This document shows, in pieces, positions 42,028 through 51,273 of a stretch of DNA of 64,000 nucleotides. Position 1 is the stretch's first letter. Each line of letters begins with the position of its first letter. The position numbers and the translations under genes are program-made. The notes beneath the pieces were generated by a model. The model was not told the origin of the DNA. It worked only from the letters and a program-made list of their open reading frames with translations, and did no database searches. Source of the DNA: Desulfotruncus arcticus DSM 17038. Its GTDB lineage: Bacteria; Bacillota; Desulfotomaculia; Desulfotomaculales; Desulfallaceae. The stretch covers positions 124,001 through 188,000 of the forward strand of contig NZ_FOOX01000010.1 in assembly GCF_900113335.1 (NCBI RefSeq), in the 5' to 3' direction.

Positions 42028-42154
42028 TAAAGAAGACTTGGTTCAGGTGGGGTTTTGACCCCACCTGAACCTTAGTCGCACTTATTTCGAGTTTATCGCC
42101 GCTTAACTCCCGCCTGTAGAGGCGGGAGTCTTAGCGGCGGTTAACGAGATCAAA
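42028..42154 (-). repeat. Two-hairpin dispersed element, copy 2
   Basis: Inverse orientation to copy 1. Ends are TAAAGAAGAC and, at the far side, TTAACGAGATCAAA. Both hairpins are intact, with a perfect CCCCACCTGAACC arm. It separates two stretches of protein-like but startless sequence. Confidence 0.9.
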
Positions 42155-42331
42155 GCTAACAATGACTCAACCTGCCCTAATGAAGCATGTTTAGAATATA
42201 AACATGCTATAAAAAAACGAAACATCCCGGTTGGGGTAAATCTTAATGGAACGAATTTGCAATACAGCGTGTCGGGCTATGTTAAACGGGAAATAACTAA
42301 TACTAATACGGCCATTAGTGCCACAGCGTAA
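42155..42331 (+). pseudogene. Possible coding remnant right of element copy 2
   Basis: Beginning at the edge of the element, 58 codons stay open and read as plausible protein (CLEYKHAIKKRNIPVGVNLN, then LQYSVSGYVKREITNTNTA) before a stop at 42329. No start lies outside the element. It may be a gene cut by the insertion; the family is not recognised. Confidence 0.3.
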
Positions 42332-42369
42332 TTTAAAGGTGGATTCTAAACATTTTAGGGGTGATACAT

Positions 42370-43266
42370 TTGATTGACGCGGTGCATTATCTGCATAGAT
42401 TAAATATTAGTCCGGCCGGCGCCAAGAGGGCTGCAGGCAACCTGCTAATGATCAGCATTGGTGCTTTTATAGTTGCTCTAAACATTAACACTCTGGTTAT
42501 TCCTTACCACCTGATTACCGGTGGAATATCCGGTTTGGCGATTATACTTAAATATGTTATCAATACACCTGTTTATTTAATGATATTAGTGCTTAATATC
42601 CCTATTTTTTGGTGGGGCTACAGGGAAATCAACCAGCGGTTTTTATTTTACAGTCTGGCCGGTACTGTTGCCCTAAGCGCTTTGCTTCCCCTTACCCGCA
42701 ACCTGATAACTGTTCCGCAATTGGATCTGGTGCTGGCCGCTATATTCAGCGGTGTGTTAAACGGAGTAGGTTTTGGCCTCATTTTCAAATTTCAAGGCAG
42801 TACCGGGGGAACCGACATTATAGCAGTATTAATGAAAAAGAAAAAAAACCTCGGGCTTGGCGAGGTTACTTTTTATTCCAACTTAATCATAATAGTAATA
42901 TCCTTATTGTTTTTTCCCGTTGAGATCGGTTTGTATACAATAATATCCATTTTTATAACCGGGAAGGTTGTGGATTCGGTTATTACAGGATTAAACACCA
43001 ACAAATCCGTTATCATTATATCCGAGCACGCCACGCACATAGCCGACCAGATCATTAATGAACTGCACCGCGGTGTAACTTTTTTTTCAGGACACGGCGC
43101 TTATTTAAAAATGCATAAATCCGTCTTAAACTGCGTAATTAACCGCTTTGAGCTGGCCCGCCTGAAAGAAATCGTGTTGCACATCGACCCCAATGCGTTC
43201 ATGTATATTTCTGATGCCAGCGAAGTTTTAGGCAAAGGATTTACAGGTCCAAACAGGCAAAATTAA
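42370..43266 (+). CDS. YitT-family membrane protein
   Basis: A membrane protein of about 298 residues. The N-terminal part has six hydrophobic segments (DUF161/YitT membrane domain; NTLVIPYHLITGGISGLAI and FQGSTGGTDIIAVLM are characteristic) and the C-terminal ~80 residues form the soluble DUF2179 domain (SVIIISEHATHIADQIINEL, GAYLKMHKSVLNCVI). Family function is poorly known; a transporter or regulator of ions has been suggested. TTG 42370 has AGGGG about 9 nt upstream; GTG 42361 is an alternative. Its 3' end overlaps the convergent rsgI gene by 26 bp. Confidence 0.88.
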   Translation: MIDAVHYLHRLNISPAGAKRAAGNLLMISIGAFIVALNINTLVIPYHLITGGISGLAIILKYVINTPVYLMILVLNIPIFWWGYREINQRFLFYSLAGTVALSALLPLTRNLITVPQLDLVLAAIFSGVLNGVGFGLIFKFQGSTGGTDIIAVLMKKKKNLGLGEVTFYSNLIIIVISLLFFPVEIGLYTIISIFITGKVVDSVITGLNTNKSVIIISEHATHIADQIINELHRGVTFFSGHGAYLKMHKSVLNCVINRFELARLKEIVLHIDPNAFMYISDASEVLGKGFTGPNRQN

Positions 43267-44026
43267 ATAAATCTTCAGGTGTTGTGCCCGCTTCCTGCAG
43301 GACAGCCCTAATATGGCCGTGTTTAATCTGCTCTGCTGTGATGCTGTATCCACCGGCCCGGCCGGCTTCAAGGACAAAATACTGTGTAGCGGTTAAACCC
43401 ATACTGGACGCTTCAGTAATAAATTGCTTATCGTTTTTATTAACCATAATTACGCCCTGATTCTTTGCATTACTTAAACCAGCCTCAACAGACTGTTTTA
43501 TTTGGGTTTCTTCTATCCGATAATCCTGACCATCATCTTTTTCCAACAGGTTCGCATAGTTTAACAGTAACAGGTAGTAATCCCGATCATCATCTATTAA
43601 CAAGCCTGATTCGCTGGCTTTATTAGTAATGGCAGTAACGGCTTGATATACATTTAAGCCTTTAACATTAACTTTTTTCAGATCTGATTTATTACCGGTA
43701 AATTTTACTTTAATCACCTTATTATCCGGCCCGACCCATAATTCAGCTCCGCTTGAATTTAAACCCAAACTAAGGTAAGCTTCAGCCGGAGGCTGATTAA
43801 TTGGGAAAAACACTCCCGCACCAAGGATAATAACTGCTGCCATGACGGCAGCAGCAGCAATGCGCCAGCTAACATTAAGATACTTATGTTTTCGTTTTGC
43901 AAGGTGTAGTACCTGCCCAACTTGATAACTGTCTTGGACCGGTATTTTAATAAACCTGCGGTCTTGCGTATACGCAACAGCATATCGCCCTTTGATCAAC
44001 ATAATAACAGCTTTATCGTTGCTCAT
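43241..44026 (-). CDS. rsgI: RsgI-like membrane anti-sigma factor
   Basis: A 261-residue single-pass membrane protein. The cytoplasmic N-terminus (about 1-50, KAVIMLIKGRYAVAYTQDRRFIKI) matches the RsgI anti-sigma domain that holds SigI; a membrane segment lies at about 55-75, and the rest is extracellular (AYLSLGLNSSGAELWVGPDNKVIKV, similar to the RsgI core). Unlike RsgI proteins of cellulolytic clostridia it has no carbohydrate-binding module, so it is of the short Bacillus type. ATG 44026 overlaps the sigI stop by 4 bp (ATGA), ensuring paired synthesis. Confidence 0.85.
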   Translation of the reverse strand: MSNDKAVIMLIKGRYAVAYTQDRRFIKIPVQDSYQVGQVLHLAKRKHKYLNVSWRIAAAAVMAAVIILGAGVFFPINQPPAEAYLSLGLNSSGAELWVGPDNKVIKVKFTGNKSDLKKVNVKGLNVYQAVTAITNKASESGLLIDDDRDYYLLLLNYANLLEKDDGQDYRIEETQIKQSVEAGLSNAKNQGVIMVNKNDKQFITEASSMGLTATQYFVLEAGRAGGYSITAEQIKHGHIRAVLQEAGTTPEDLFNFACLDL

Positions 44027-44754
44027 ATTGATATCCTCTCCTCATGGGTGGGATAAGTGGTAAAGCTTTGCAGCGGTGCAAGCCGCGGGTCTATTAATAT
44101 TAAAACTAAGGCAATAATGTATTTTCTTCCTTTTTCCAGCACTTTCCGGCTTAAGTTACATGCCGGACTTAAACTTTTAATGGGCAGGTGTCCGTAGCGC
44201 AACAAATACTGCATCATCGTTTTGTCTTGCTTTATTGTTAGAGCCGCTTTAAATAAAGAATCTCTGGTATCCTTGTGTTTGGGAGAAATTTTGTGCAGTT
44301 GGTTGATATCAATGTCAAACTCATATAGCTTGGCAGCATAATACTCCATTAATTCAGCCAGATTTTCATGATACCGGTCTTCCCTGTAAATATCCTGTGA
44401 CCTGGCGTTACTGGCCGCTTCCAATTCATCTATATCATCACGAAAGGTATTTAACTGCTCGTTTGTGTATTTGGCCTGGCTTCTAAGGTAATCTATTAAT
44501 CTTCGTTTGACAACCGTCCTGGCAAATGTTGTAAATTGAACTTTGGCTTTCACGTCAAAGGCATCTATAGCTTCATTTAAAGCCACTAAGCCGATACTGA
44601 GTTCCTCATCATTTTCCCAGGCCAGATGCTTATAACAAACATTTGAGCAGACTTTAGCCACAAAATTGCGATGCTTTTCCAACAATTGCTCACGTGCATT
44701 TCCATTACCTTTTTGGGCCTGCATTACCAGATGTCTAGCTTTATGTGTCAGCAA
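44023..44754 (-). CDS. sigI: RNA polymerase sigma factor SigI
   Basis: A 243-residue sigma-70-family factor. The N-terminal region reads LVMQAQKGNGNAREQLLEKHRNFVAKVCSNVC with ELSIGLVALNEAIDAFDVKAKVQFTTFARTVVKRRLIDYLR, a typical region 2 of the SigI type; the C-terminal part lacks a standard region 4 but has the SigI-specific segment (IKSLSPACNLSRKVLEKGRKYIIALVL). SigI responds to heat and envelope stress and is inhibited by RsgI, encoded directly downstream with a 4-bp overlap. The start is TTG 44754 with GGAG about 10 nt upstream. Confidence 0.9.
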   Translation of the reverse strand: MLTHKARHLVMQAQKGNGNAREQLLEKHRNFVAKVCSNVCYKHLAWENDEELSIGLVALNEAIDAFDVKAKVQFTTFARTVVKRRLIDYLRSQAKYTNEQLNTFRDDIDELEAASNARSQDIYREDRYHENLAELMEYYAAKLYEFDIDINQLHKISPKHKDTRDSLFKAALTIKQDKTMMQYLLRYGHLPIKSLSPACNLSRKVLEKGRKYIIALVLILIDPRLAPLQSFTTYPTHEERISI

Positions 44755-44918
44755 ACCACATCAACTCCATAACTGTAACAACAAAACTTCTGATGCAGTT
44801 TTTAATATATCATACTTCTTTTGTAAAATGTCCGACCATTATGTGTCAGATATCTGGACTTGCAGCCACTACCATGCCCCGACTGCTTCCGTGATTTTTA
44901 ACAGCACCTCCCCGATTA

Positions 44919-45046
44919 TAAAGAAGACTTGTTTCAGGTGGGGTTTTGACCCCACCTGAACCTTAGTCGCACTTATTTCGAGTTTATCGCCGCTAAGACT
45001 CCCGCCTGTAGAGGCGGGAGTCTTAGCGGCGGTTAACGAGATTAAA
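44919..45046 (-). repeat. Two-hairpin dispersed element, copy 3
   Basis: 128 bp, inverse to copy 1, between sigI and the amidohydrolase gene. Its first hairpin is a perfect long palindrome because GCTAAGACTCCC and GGGAGTCTTAGC are both complete here; the second hairpin has one changed base (GTTTCAGG). Confidence 0.9.
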
Positions 45047-45121
45047 AGATACGACATCCTTAGTTTATGTAATACTCTTCGGAAGCAGCTCTGTTTTTTA
45101 AGTAGGTATATATCCAAGGGG

Positions 45122-45943
45122 TTATAATTTTAATATTCTTTGCAAATTCCCGCCTTTAATTAATTCCCTTTCATAGCCGCTTACATTAAGCTCATTAACC
45201 TTTTGCAGGTTCTTGCTAAGATTATCTTTACCAAATGGCGTGTCAGAGCCCAAAATTATTTTATCCGCTCCAAACTTATCAATTGCCAGACATATTCTTT
45301 TTGAACTAATCAATGGTGCGGGGGATATATCAAAATACAGGTTATCAAGTATTGCTTGATGCTTAATGAATAATTCCAGGCCAATTAAATGTGCGATGAT
45401 AAAATTGACTGCCGGGTATTTTACGGCAATATTTATAAATTTAGCAACATCACCGGGTGAACGTAAATGTATTAAAACCGGTATTTTTTTGTCCCGTGCA
45501 AAATTCGCTACAATATTAAAGCCATTAGAATCGCATTCAAAGCTATGGGTACACTGGTGCAGCTTAACGCCCTTAAAACCCCAGGAATGATGTTTCTCAT
45601 GCAAATCGGCTTCCAGGTTATTGGCATTGGGATCGGCCCAAAAAAATTGAATTATTCTATCGGAATACTTTAAGTACAGGAAATAAACATACTCGTTTCT
45701 TACCATCAGGTCCTCATACTGCTGAACCTTGGCCAGAAACTTAATCAGTTTATTGGCACTAAACAGCATATCCTTATTGCTGAAGATTTTAGCCAACCCC
45801 GGTATGTAATTATATTGGCCCGGTTCATTTTTTACTCCGGGAAAGAGAACTACTTTGTCAACTTTCAGTTCATCCAATTTGGCAATAATCTCCTGCCCCT
45901 CAAAGAATTCCCCACAGGAATGAGCATGACCATCAATAATCAT
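45122..45943 (-). CDS. Amidohydrolase-2 family protein
   Basis: A 273-residue TIM-barrel metal-dependent hydrolase. The N-terminal MIIDGHAHSCGE (HxH metal motif), the central GVKLHQCTHSF with HLRSPGD, the NFIIAHLIGL strand and the late LGSDTPFG (catalytic Asp) follow the amidohydrolase-2 order. The substrate is unknown; family members act on carboxylic acids, lactones or amides. ATG 45943 has GGGGTAAGG upstream; the frame to 46000 has no support. It stands alone between element copy 3 and the chemoreceptor-like gene. Confidence 0.85.
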   Translation of the reverse strand: MIIDGHAHSCGEFFEGQEIIAKLDELKVDKVVLFPGVKNEPGQYNYIPGLAKIFSNKDMLFSANKLIKFLAKVQQYEDLMVRNEYVYFLYLKYSDRIIQFFWADPNANNLEADLHEKHHSWGFKGVKLHQCTHSFECDSNGFNIVANFARDKKIPVLIHLRSPGDVAKFINIAVKYPAVNFIIAHLIGLELFIKHQAILDNLYFDISPAPLISSKRICLAIDKFGADKIILGSDTPFGKDNLSKNLQKVNELNVSGYERELIKGGNLQRILKL

Positions 45944-46038
45944 TTCCTTACCCCTATTCTTGTTATCGAAATAAAAAGAGTGATAAGCTATACCTATCAC
46001 CCTTGCTTGAACAATATAACATTTATTTGCCTGTCACT

Positions 46039-46875
46039 TTACATGAGCTTCTCAGCAACATCTTTTAGCTGATCTGATAAATCAGCCAGTTTTCGGCCAC
46101 TGGCGGCAATCTGTTCCGTCTGGGCCGCCTGCTCCTCACTGATGGCAGCAAAATCTTCTACAGAGGAAATGATATTATCAATATCTTCTCTGATCATTGT
46201 TAAGGTATTGGTAATTTCAGCCGCGGAAGCCTTACTGTTTTGTGCCAGTTTTCTTATCTCCTCAGCCACCACCATAAACCCCCGCCCGTGTTCTCCGGCT
46301 CTTGCCGCCTCTATGGCCGCATTGAGACCCAGCAGGTTTGACGTCTCGGCAACGCTTTTGATGTACTGAAGAATTTCATCGGTTTTTCGGATGCGGTCTT
46401 GAGCACTTTTAACCACCAGACTGACTTCCTGGCTATTGCTGGCCAGCGCCTGAGATGAGCCGGCCAATTCCCCGGTGGAATCGGCCAGTTCCTCAGCAAA
46501 GGTCTGCAGTGAATCAGACATTTGCTTAAGATTTTGTTCCTTTTCCTGGGATACGCCCAAAAGTATTGTACCCAACACGTTTCCGGTGTGCTCGTTGATT
46601 ACCGGCAAGGCATAAGAGATGATGGGGAAACCATAGACATCCTTTGGTATCCTGTTAACTTGTTTTTCCCTGGTTTTCATCGCAGTGTCCGGAGGGCTGC
46701 CCTCTGATAGTAGCTGATCTTCTTTAATGGCTAGCCTAAAAGTTCTTGCCGGAACAATGGCAACTAATTTTTCTTTGTCAGTCAGGCCCATTGCTACGTC
46801 AGCTGAAAAAAGTGAAGGTAACATCGGAAAGACATTTTTAATGGATTCAAAATACACTTCGTCGCTGATAGGCAT
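46039..46875 (-). CDS. Soluble methyl-accepting-chemotaxis-type protein
   Basis: A 278-residue cytoplasmic signalling protein without membrane helix. The first ~115 residues form a sensor domain ([49 protein letters not shown]). The C-terminal ~150 residues are a shortened MCP signalling domain with the hairpin tip [36 protein letters not shown]. The coiled-coil arms are short compared with standard receptors. Such proteins contact CheA/CheW or act in other signalling arrays. GGAGAGATTTA precedes ATG 46875. Confidence 0.88.
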   Translation of the reverse strand: MPISDEVYFESIKNVFPMLPSLFSADVAMGLTDKEKLVAIVPARTFRLAIKEDQLLSEGSPPDTAMKTREKQVNRIPKDVYGFPIISYALPVINEHTGNVLGTILLGVSQEKEQNLKQMSDSLQTFAEELADSTGELAGSSQALASNSQEVSLVVKSAQDRIRKTDEILQYIKSVAETSNLLGLNAAIEAARAGEHGRGFMVVAEEIRKLAQNSKASAAEITNTLTMIREDIDNIISSVEDFAAISEEQAAQTEQIAASGRKLADLSDQLKDVAEKLM

Positions 46876-47034
46876 TAAATCTCTCCTTTCTGCTAAAAAT
46901 TTTCCGAACTACGATCTTATAACTTACTCTAAGTTAACATTAATTTAGTTAATTTAACAGTTTTCGACATTTTAGAATAATTTCCTTTAGCTTATTAGGT
47001 TTTTCTCACAATTTTTCATAATGAGTGTTTTCCC

Positions 47035-47063
47035 CAAAAAAGAGACGCCTTGGGGCGTCTCTT
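47035..47063 (-). terminator. Terminator of the DUF2680 gene
   Basis: AAGAGACGCC and GGCGTCTCTT pair around TTGG; TTTTTTGGGG follows on the minus strand. Confidence 0.85.
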
Positions 47064-47125
47064 CAACACAATTATTATCATCCACAGCTAAAACCAAACT
47101 TTTTCAGTGCCTGCACCAGCACCTG

Positions 47126-47593
47126 TTAACGCATATTTCCGTATCCCATGCCTCCACCGGCACCTATGCCGGCTCCTTGGCCCCTGTTTATGCCTCTACC
47201 CAATCCACATCCCTGTCCAAAGCCTGCGCCATATTTTTGGCCGATACCGGCAGCGCCGGTTCCAGCACAGGCGGCCTGGTTTGTTTGGATGTTGTTATAG
47301 ATTTGGTCCGCTTGCTCCTGCGTGAGGCTGCCGTCCGCTACACGCTGGTCTAAGACCGCTTTTTTTTGCTCCAGCATTTGTGCTTTGAATTCATCCAATT
47401 TGCCTGCTTCATCGGCAATGGTGCCAAAGGTTTTTCCGTCGGAACGCTCCGCATACAGATCTTCAACGGTTTTTCCCGTTAGATCGGATACTATTTCCGC
47501 AGGGGTTTTGACTGTTGCCGCAAACGCGGCCCCTGCCACCCCCATCACTCCTACCGCTGCAATTACTGCAATAAACTTTTTCAGATTTTTCAT
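47126..47593 (-). CDS. Secreted DUF2680-family protein
   Basis: A 155-residue secreted protein. The signal peptide (MKNLKKFIAVIAAVGVMGVAG) ends near residue 25; the body has EIVSDLTGKTVEDLYAERSDGKTFGTIADEAGKL and LDQRVADGSLTQEQADQIYNNI, the DUF2680 signature, and the C-terminus is very rich in Gly with some Cys (GAGFGQGCGLGRGINRGQG). GGAG lies before ATG 47593. It is just downstream of a two-component system on the same strand, separated by about 100 bp, so regulation by it is possible. Function unknown. Confidence 0.85.
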   Translation of the reverse strand: MKNLKKFIAVIAAVGVMGVAGAAFAATVKTPAEIVSDLTGKTVEDLYAERSDGKTFGTIADEAGKLDEFKAQMLEQKKAVLDQRVADGSLTQEQADQIYNNIQTNQAACAGTGAAGIGQKYGAGFGQGCGLGRGINRGQGAGIGAGGGMGYGNMR

Positions 47594-47694
47594 AATGTCA
47601 CTCCTTTTATTTGGTTTTACTTACATTTTTATTTTAAGGAGTAATTGTGATAGAAGTTTGATAGAAACCTGAAAGAAGCATAAAAACTGAAAAA

Positions 47695-49092
47695 TTATTT
47701 TTTGAGTTCAAACCAGAAGGTTGTGCCAACATTTTTTTGGCTTTCCACACCATAAGCAGCCTGGTGGGCCTCCAGCACGCTTTTGACAATAGCCAGCCCC
47801 AGCCCTGTCCCCATAGCCCTTTTTCTCCCTGTTTGATCCGCTTTGTAGAACCTATCCCAAATTTGGGGCAGGTCCTCTTCCGGTATGCCACTGCCGGTGT
47901 CCGCCACCTCAATCCGGACAGAATGCGGAGCATCTGTCATTTTGACGGTGATTGCACCACCCGGAGGTGTATGATTAAATCCATTATTAATTAAATTAAA
48001 AAGCACCTGCCCGATTCTTGCCTCATCGGCCTCAACCGGCGCAGCACCGGTACCCTGCCGCACAATTCGCACTCCTGTACTTTCGCTCAGTAAATTAAAG
48101 CGTTTTACAACGTCATCGATAGTTTCCCCGACCGGGAAACGGCTTATATTTAATTCAAAATAGCCCGCCTGCAGCTGAGAAAGGTTCAAAATATCGTCTA
48201 CAATGCTACTGAGGCGTTCTGTTTCTTCAATAATTATGCCAATGTGTTTTTCCCGTTTGCCAGGCGTATTACCGGTAACATCCCGTATGGTTTCCGCATA
48301 CCCCCTGATCAGGCTTAACGGAGTGCGAAGCTCGTGAGACACATTGGCTATCAGGTCTTTTCTAAATTGCTCAATTTTGGAGAGCTGTTGCCCTAAATAA
48401 TTAATTGTTGCCGCCAGTTTACCGATTTCGTCCTGTTTCTGTGTTTTTACCCTGGCTGAAAAGTCTCCTGAAGCCATTGTTTCCGCAACCTTTTTGATTT
48501 CCAGAATGGGCCGGGTTAAACTTCGGGTGATAAGATAGGAAATCAGCAGGGCAGCGGCCAAAAGAATAATCGTGATATAAAAAAGCTGCCATTTTAATAT
48601 TGAGGCCGTATCCTCAACCGGCGCCAAAGGCATGCTTATAATCAGCACGCCTGATGTTTCCCCGGATAACATCACCGGAAGGCCAATCATCATAAATTGG
48701 TTACCGAAACGGGGATGCGTTAAAGGAATGGCAACCTGCCGGCCGGCCAGTGCCTGATAAAAAGCCTCGGACCTGGTCCTGTTATTCATCATCGGCATAT
48801 GCCCGCTTGACCCTACGGAACCTGCCGTATAGATATTCTTCCCGCCTGAATCCAGCAACTCCACACTCAGGTTGTTATTAAAGGCCAAGGCATCCAACCT
48901 GTCTGCAAATGCAGATTTATTGCCATTATTAAGCAGTTCAATAATGGCAATGCTTTCTTTCTTGATCTCGGATATGCGCATACGGGTATAAAAGTTCTCA
49001 AGAAATACAATCTGGAAAAACCAAAGCAGCAGCAATACCATCACAACAAGCACCATCATGCCGGCCCAGAATTTTAGCGCTATACTTTTCAT
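47695..49092 (-). CDS. Sensor histidine kinase
   Basis: A 465-residue membrane kinase: first membrane helix (about 8-30), extracellular sensor (about 30-165), second helix (about 168-190), HAMP domain (LTRPILEIKKVAETMASGDFSARV), HisKA with the phospho-acceptor in VSHELRTPLSLIRGYAETI, and HATPase with N box NLINNGFNHTPPG and G boxes ADTGSGIPEED and GTGLGLAIVKSV. ATG 49092 overlaps the stop of the regulator gene by 4 bp. The kinase resembles the ResE/PhoR class; its signal is not known. The secreted DUF2680 protein may be a target. Confidence 0.92.
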   Translation of the reverse strand: MKSIALKFWAGMMVLVVMVLLLLWFFQIVFLENFYTRMRISEIKKESIAIIELLNNGNKSAFADRLDALAFNNNLSVELLDSGGKNIYTAGSVGSSGHMPMMNNRTRSEAFYQALAGRQVAIPLTHPRFGNQFMMIGLPVMLSGETSGVLIISMPLAPVEDTASILKWQLFYITIILLAAALLISYLITRSLTRPILEIKKVAETMASGDFSARVKTQKQDEIGKLAATINYLGQQLSKIEQFRKDLIANVSHELRTPLSLIRGYAETIRDVTGNTPGKREKHIGIIIEETERLSSIVDDILNLSQLQAGYFELNISRFPVGETIDDVVKRFNLLSESTGVRIVRQGTGAAPVEADEARIGQVLFNLINNGFNHTPPGGAITVKMTDAPHSVRIEVADTGSGIPEEDLPQIWDRFYKADQTGRKRAMGTGLGLAIVKSVLEAHQAAYGVESQKNVGTTFWFELKK

Positions 49093-49841
49093 TTCTTGCC
49101 TCTGGCTTCAAATTTATAGCCGATACCCCAAACAGTCACAATAAATTTTCTATAATCGGCCAGGCTTTCCCGGAGCATTTTCACATGGGTATCCACGGTT
49201 CTGTTATCACCGGTGAAATCATAACCCCATACAGAATTCAGGAGCTGTTCCCTGGAAAACACCCTATTGGGGTTTTGAGTAAAGAAGCTTAGCAGTTCAT
49301 ACTCTTTTGGCGTCAGGTTCACTATATTGCCGTCAACATATACATTTCGGGAATTATATTCAACAACCAGACCTGCAAAGCTGATACGGTCCTTATTTTG
49401 ATTGTCTTCACCTGCCGCCGAGCTTCTGCGGATTATCGCTTTCATGCGGGCGAGCAGTTCCTTGGGGCTAAAGGGCTTGACAATATAATCATCCACCCCC
49501 AGCTCAAAACCAAATAGTTTGTCATACTCTTCGCCCCTGGCCGTCAGCATAATTACAGGAACCTGGGAAATTTTCCTTATTTCCCGGCAAACGCTCCAGC
49601 CATCCATGCCGGGCATCATTACATCAAGAATAACCAGTGCATATTGATGCCGGTTAAATAGCTCTAAAGCTTCAGCCCCGTCTGAAGCTTCGTCGATGAT
49701 GTATCCCTCCAAACTGCTGTATTCCCTAATTATTTCCCTGATCCGTTCCTCATCATCTACGATAAGTATTTTTATTCCTTCACTGTAGTCCTCGCTACGG
49801 CAAAGTCCCCGGTCGGCGGTTGTTTTATTTTTTAAATTCAA
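49089..49841 (-). CDS. OmpR-family response regulator
   Basis: A 250-residue transcription factor with a receiver domain (IKILIVDDEERI, phospho-Asp in YALVILDVMMPGMDG, Lys in DDYIVKPFSPKELL) and a winged-helix DNA-binding domain (LTPKEYELLSFFTQNPNRVFSREQLL, NRTVDTHVKMLRESL). TTG 49841 has GAGGGTGG seven nucleotides upstream, leaving about 20 extra residues before the domain. It is co-transcribed with the kinase, with a 4-bp overlap. Confidence 0.92.
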   Translation of the reverse strand: MNLKNKTTADRGLCRSEDYSEGIKILIVDDEERIREIIREYSSLEGYIIDEASDGAEALELFNRHQYALVILDVMMPGMDGWSVCREIRKISQVPVIMLTARGEEYDKLFGFELGVDDYIVKPFSPKELLARMKAIIRRSSAAGEDNQNKDRISFAGLVVEYNSRNVYVDGNIVNLTPKEYELLSFFTQNPNRVFSREQLLNSVWGYDFTGDNRTVDTHVKMLRESLADYRKFIVTVWGIGYKFEARGKK

Positions 49842-49888
49842 TAGTAAACCACCCTCGCTTTAAGTAAAACCAATACTGTTTTCGCCGG

Positions 49889-51082
49889 TTAAGACAGCTG
49901 GGCAAAAGCCTGTTCCAAATCATTAATCAGATCCTCAACATCTTCAATCCCTACGGAGATTCTAACCAAGCCGTCGGGAATTCCCATGGCCTTGCGCTCT
50001 TCCGCCGTACATTCCACATGGCTTGTTGTTCTGGCCGGACCGTATGTTGTCTCTACGGCACCAAGGTTGGCCGCCCGGTGGGCATATTTTAATTTAGGCA
50101 GTAAAATTCCCACAGCATCCATTCCGCCTTTTAACGCAAAGCTGAGCATCCCGCCAAATCCGCGCATTTGCTTCTTAGCCACATCGTGATTGACGTGATT
50201 TTCCAGGCCGGGATAATAAACTGCCTCAACAGCATCTTTAGTTTGAAGGTATTTTGCTATTTCCAGGGCGCTTTGCTGTTGGCGTTCAACTCTAAGTTTT
50301 AATGTTTTCATGCCCCTTAACAACAAATACGCCGCCCAGGGGTCCAGGGATGCCCCATTGATTTCCCTGTAGTGATAAACCTGTTCAACCAATTCCCTGC
50401 TTCCGCATACCACGCCCCCTAATGCATCAGCATGTCCGCCTAAAAATTTGGTTGCGCTGTGCAGCACTAAATCCGCGCCTAATTGCAAAGGATTTTGATT
50501 TATGGGCGTGGCAAATGTGTTATCTACTACCACTAAAGCGCCAACAGCCTTTCCCGCCCCGGCCATACGTTCAATATCCGTTATTTTTATGGTCGGGTTG
50601 GTTGGCGTTTCAAGATATAAAACTTTACAACCTTTTTTAATTTCGGCCTCAATCGCTTCGTGGTCTCCTGTGGGACAAAGTGTAACCTCGATGTTCATCG
50701 CCGGCAAAAATTCTAAAAAGATTTTATTGGTTCCGCCATAGGTATCTTTAATGGATACAATTCTATCTCCCGGCCTCAAAAATGTATATAATGTGTTGCT
50801 GATAGCAGCCATTCCGGTTGCAAAGCTGGTTGCCGCTTCCGCTCCTTCTAAAGCACGGACTTTATCTTCAAATGCCTGAACTGTCGGATTGGTATTACGG
50901 CCGTAAATGTGGCCGGTTTTTTTGCCTATGGCTACATCATACCATTCATCCATATCGTCATAGGTATAAGCGACACTGACCACCACAGGTACCTGTGTAG
51001 CCCGATGAACCCGTTGTTCTTCTTCACCCGCCCAAACAACTGTTGTTCCCATCCCTGCCGCCAAAGACTTGTGATCTGACAT
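49889..51082 (-). CDS. Cys/Met-metabolism PLP-dependent enzyme (cystathionine gamma-synthase family)
   Basis: A 397-residue aspartate-aminotransferase-fold enzyme. GRNTNPTVQAFEDKVRALEGAEAATSFATGMAA (PLP phosphate-binding region), VDNTFATP, the PLP lysine in LVLHSATKFLGGHADALGG and YYPGLENHVNH are family-typical. It could be a cystathionine gamma-synthase or lyase, methionine gamma-lyase or O-acetylhomoserine sulfhydrylase. ATG 51082 has AAGGAG eight nucleotides upstream; the frame to 51217 adds an unsupported extension. It is the last gene of a catabolic cluster, so a lyase role on a released amino acid is possible. Confidence 0.85.
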   Translation of the reverse strand: MSDHKSLAAGMGTTVVWAGEEEQRVHRATQVPVVVSVAYTYDDMDEWYDVAIGKKTGHIYGRNTNPTVQAFEDKVRALEGAEAATSFATGMAAISNTLYTFLRPGDRIVSIKDTYGGTNKIFLEFLPAMNIEVTLCPTGDHEAIEAEIKKGCKVLYLETPTNPTIKITDIERMAGAGKAVGALVVVDNTFATPINQNPLQLGADLVLHSATKFLGGHADALGGVVCGSRELVEQVYHYREINGASLDPWAAYLLLRGMKTLKLRVERQQQSALEIAKYLQTKDAVEAVYYPGLENHVNHDVAKKQMRGFGGMLSFALKGGMDAVGILLPKLKYAHRAANLGAVETTYGPARTTSHVECTAEERKAMGIPDGLVRISVGIEDVEDLINDLEQAFAQLS

Positions 51083-51273
51083 TGTTTCTCCTTCTCTCAT
51101 GTTTTTCTCAAGGGCTGTCTTCCAGTACCATGATAATCTTCTCGACTGCATCCAGCAACCCCTGCTCAAGTTCCGCCTGCCCGGCAGCGGCAGCTTGCTG
51201 CAGAGAAATTTTTTCAAGGACCCGATCCGGTTCCCGCCTTGTTAATAATTAATGATGGTTGTTCTCCTATTTT

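Noticed and set aside
44869..45117. Minus-strand frame ending in the same SLTAAKTPASTGGS string as the DUF3298-like protein
   Set aside because: The shared string comes from the dispersed element itself; the frame before it has no gene features.
51083..51217. N-terminal extension of the PLP enzyme
   Set aside because: The internal ATG 51082 has AAGGAG and starts the domain. Another frame here looks protein-like but has no start codon, so I do not annotate it.
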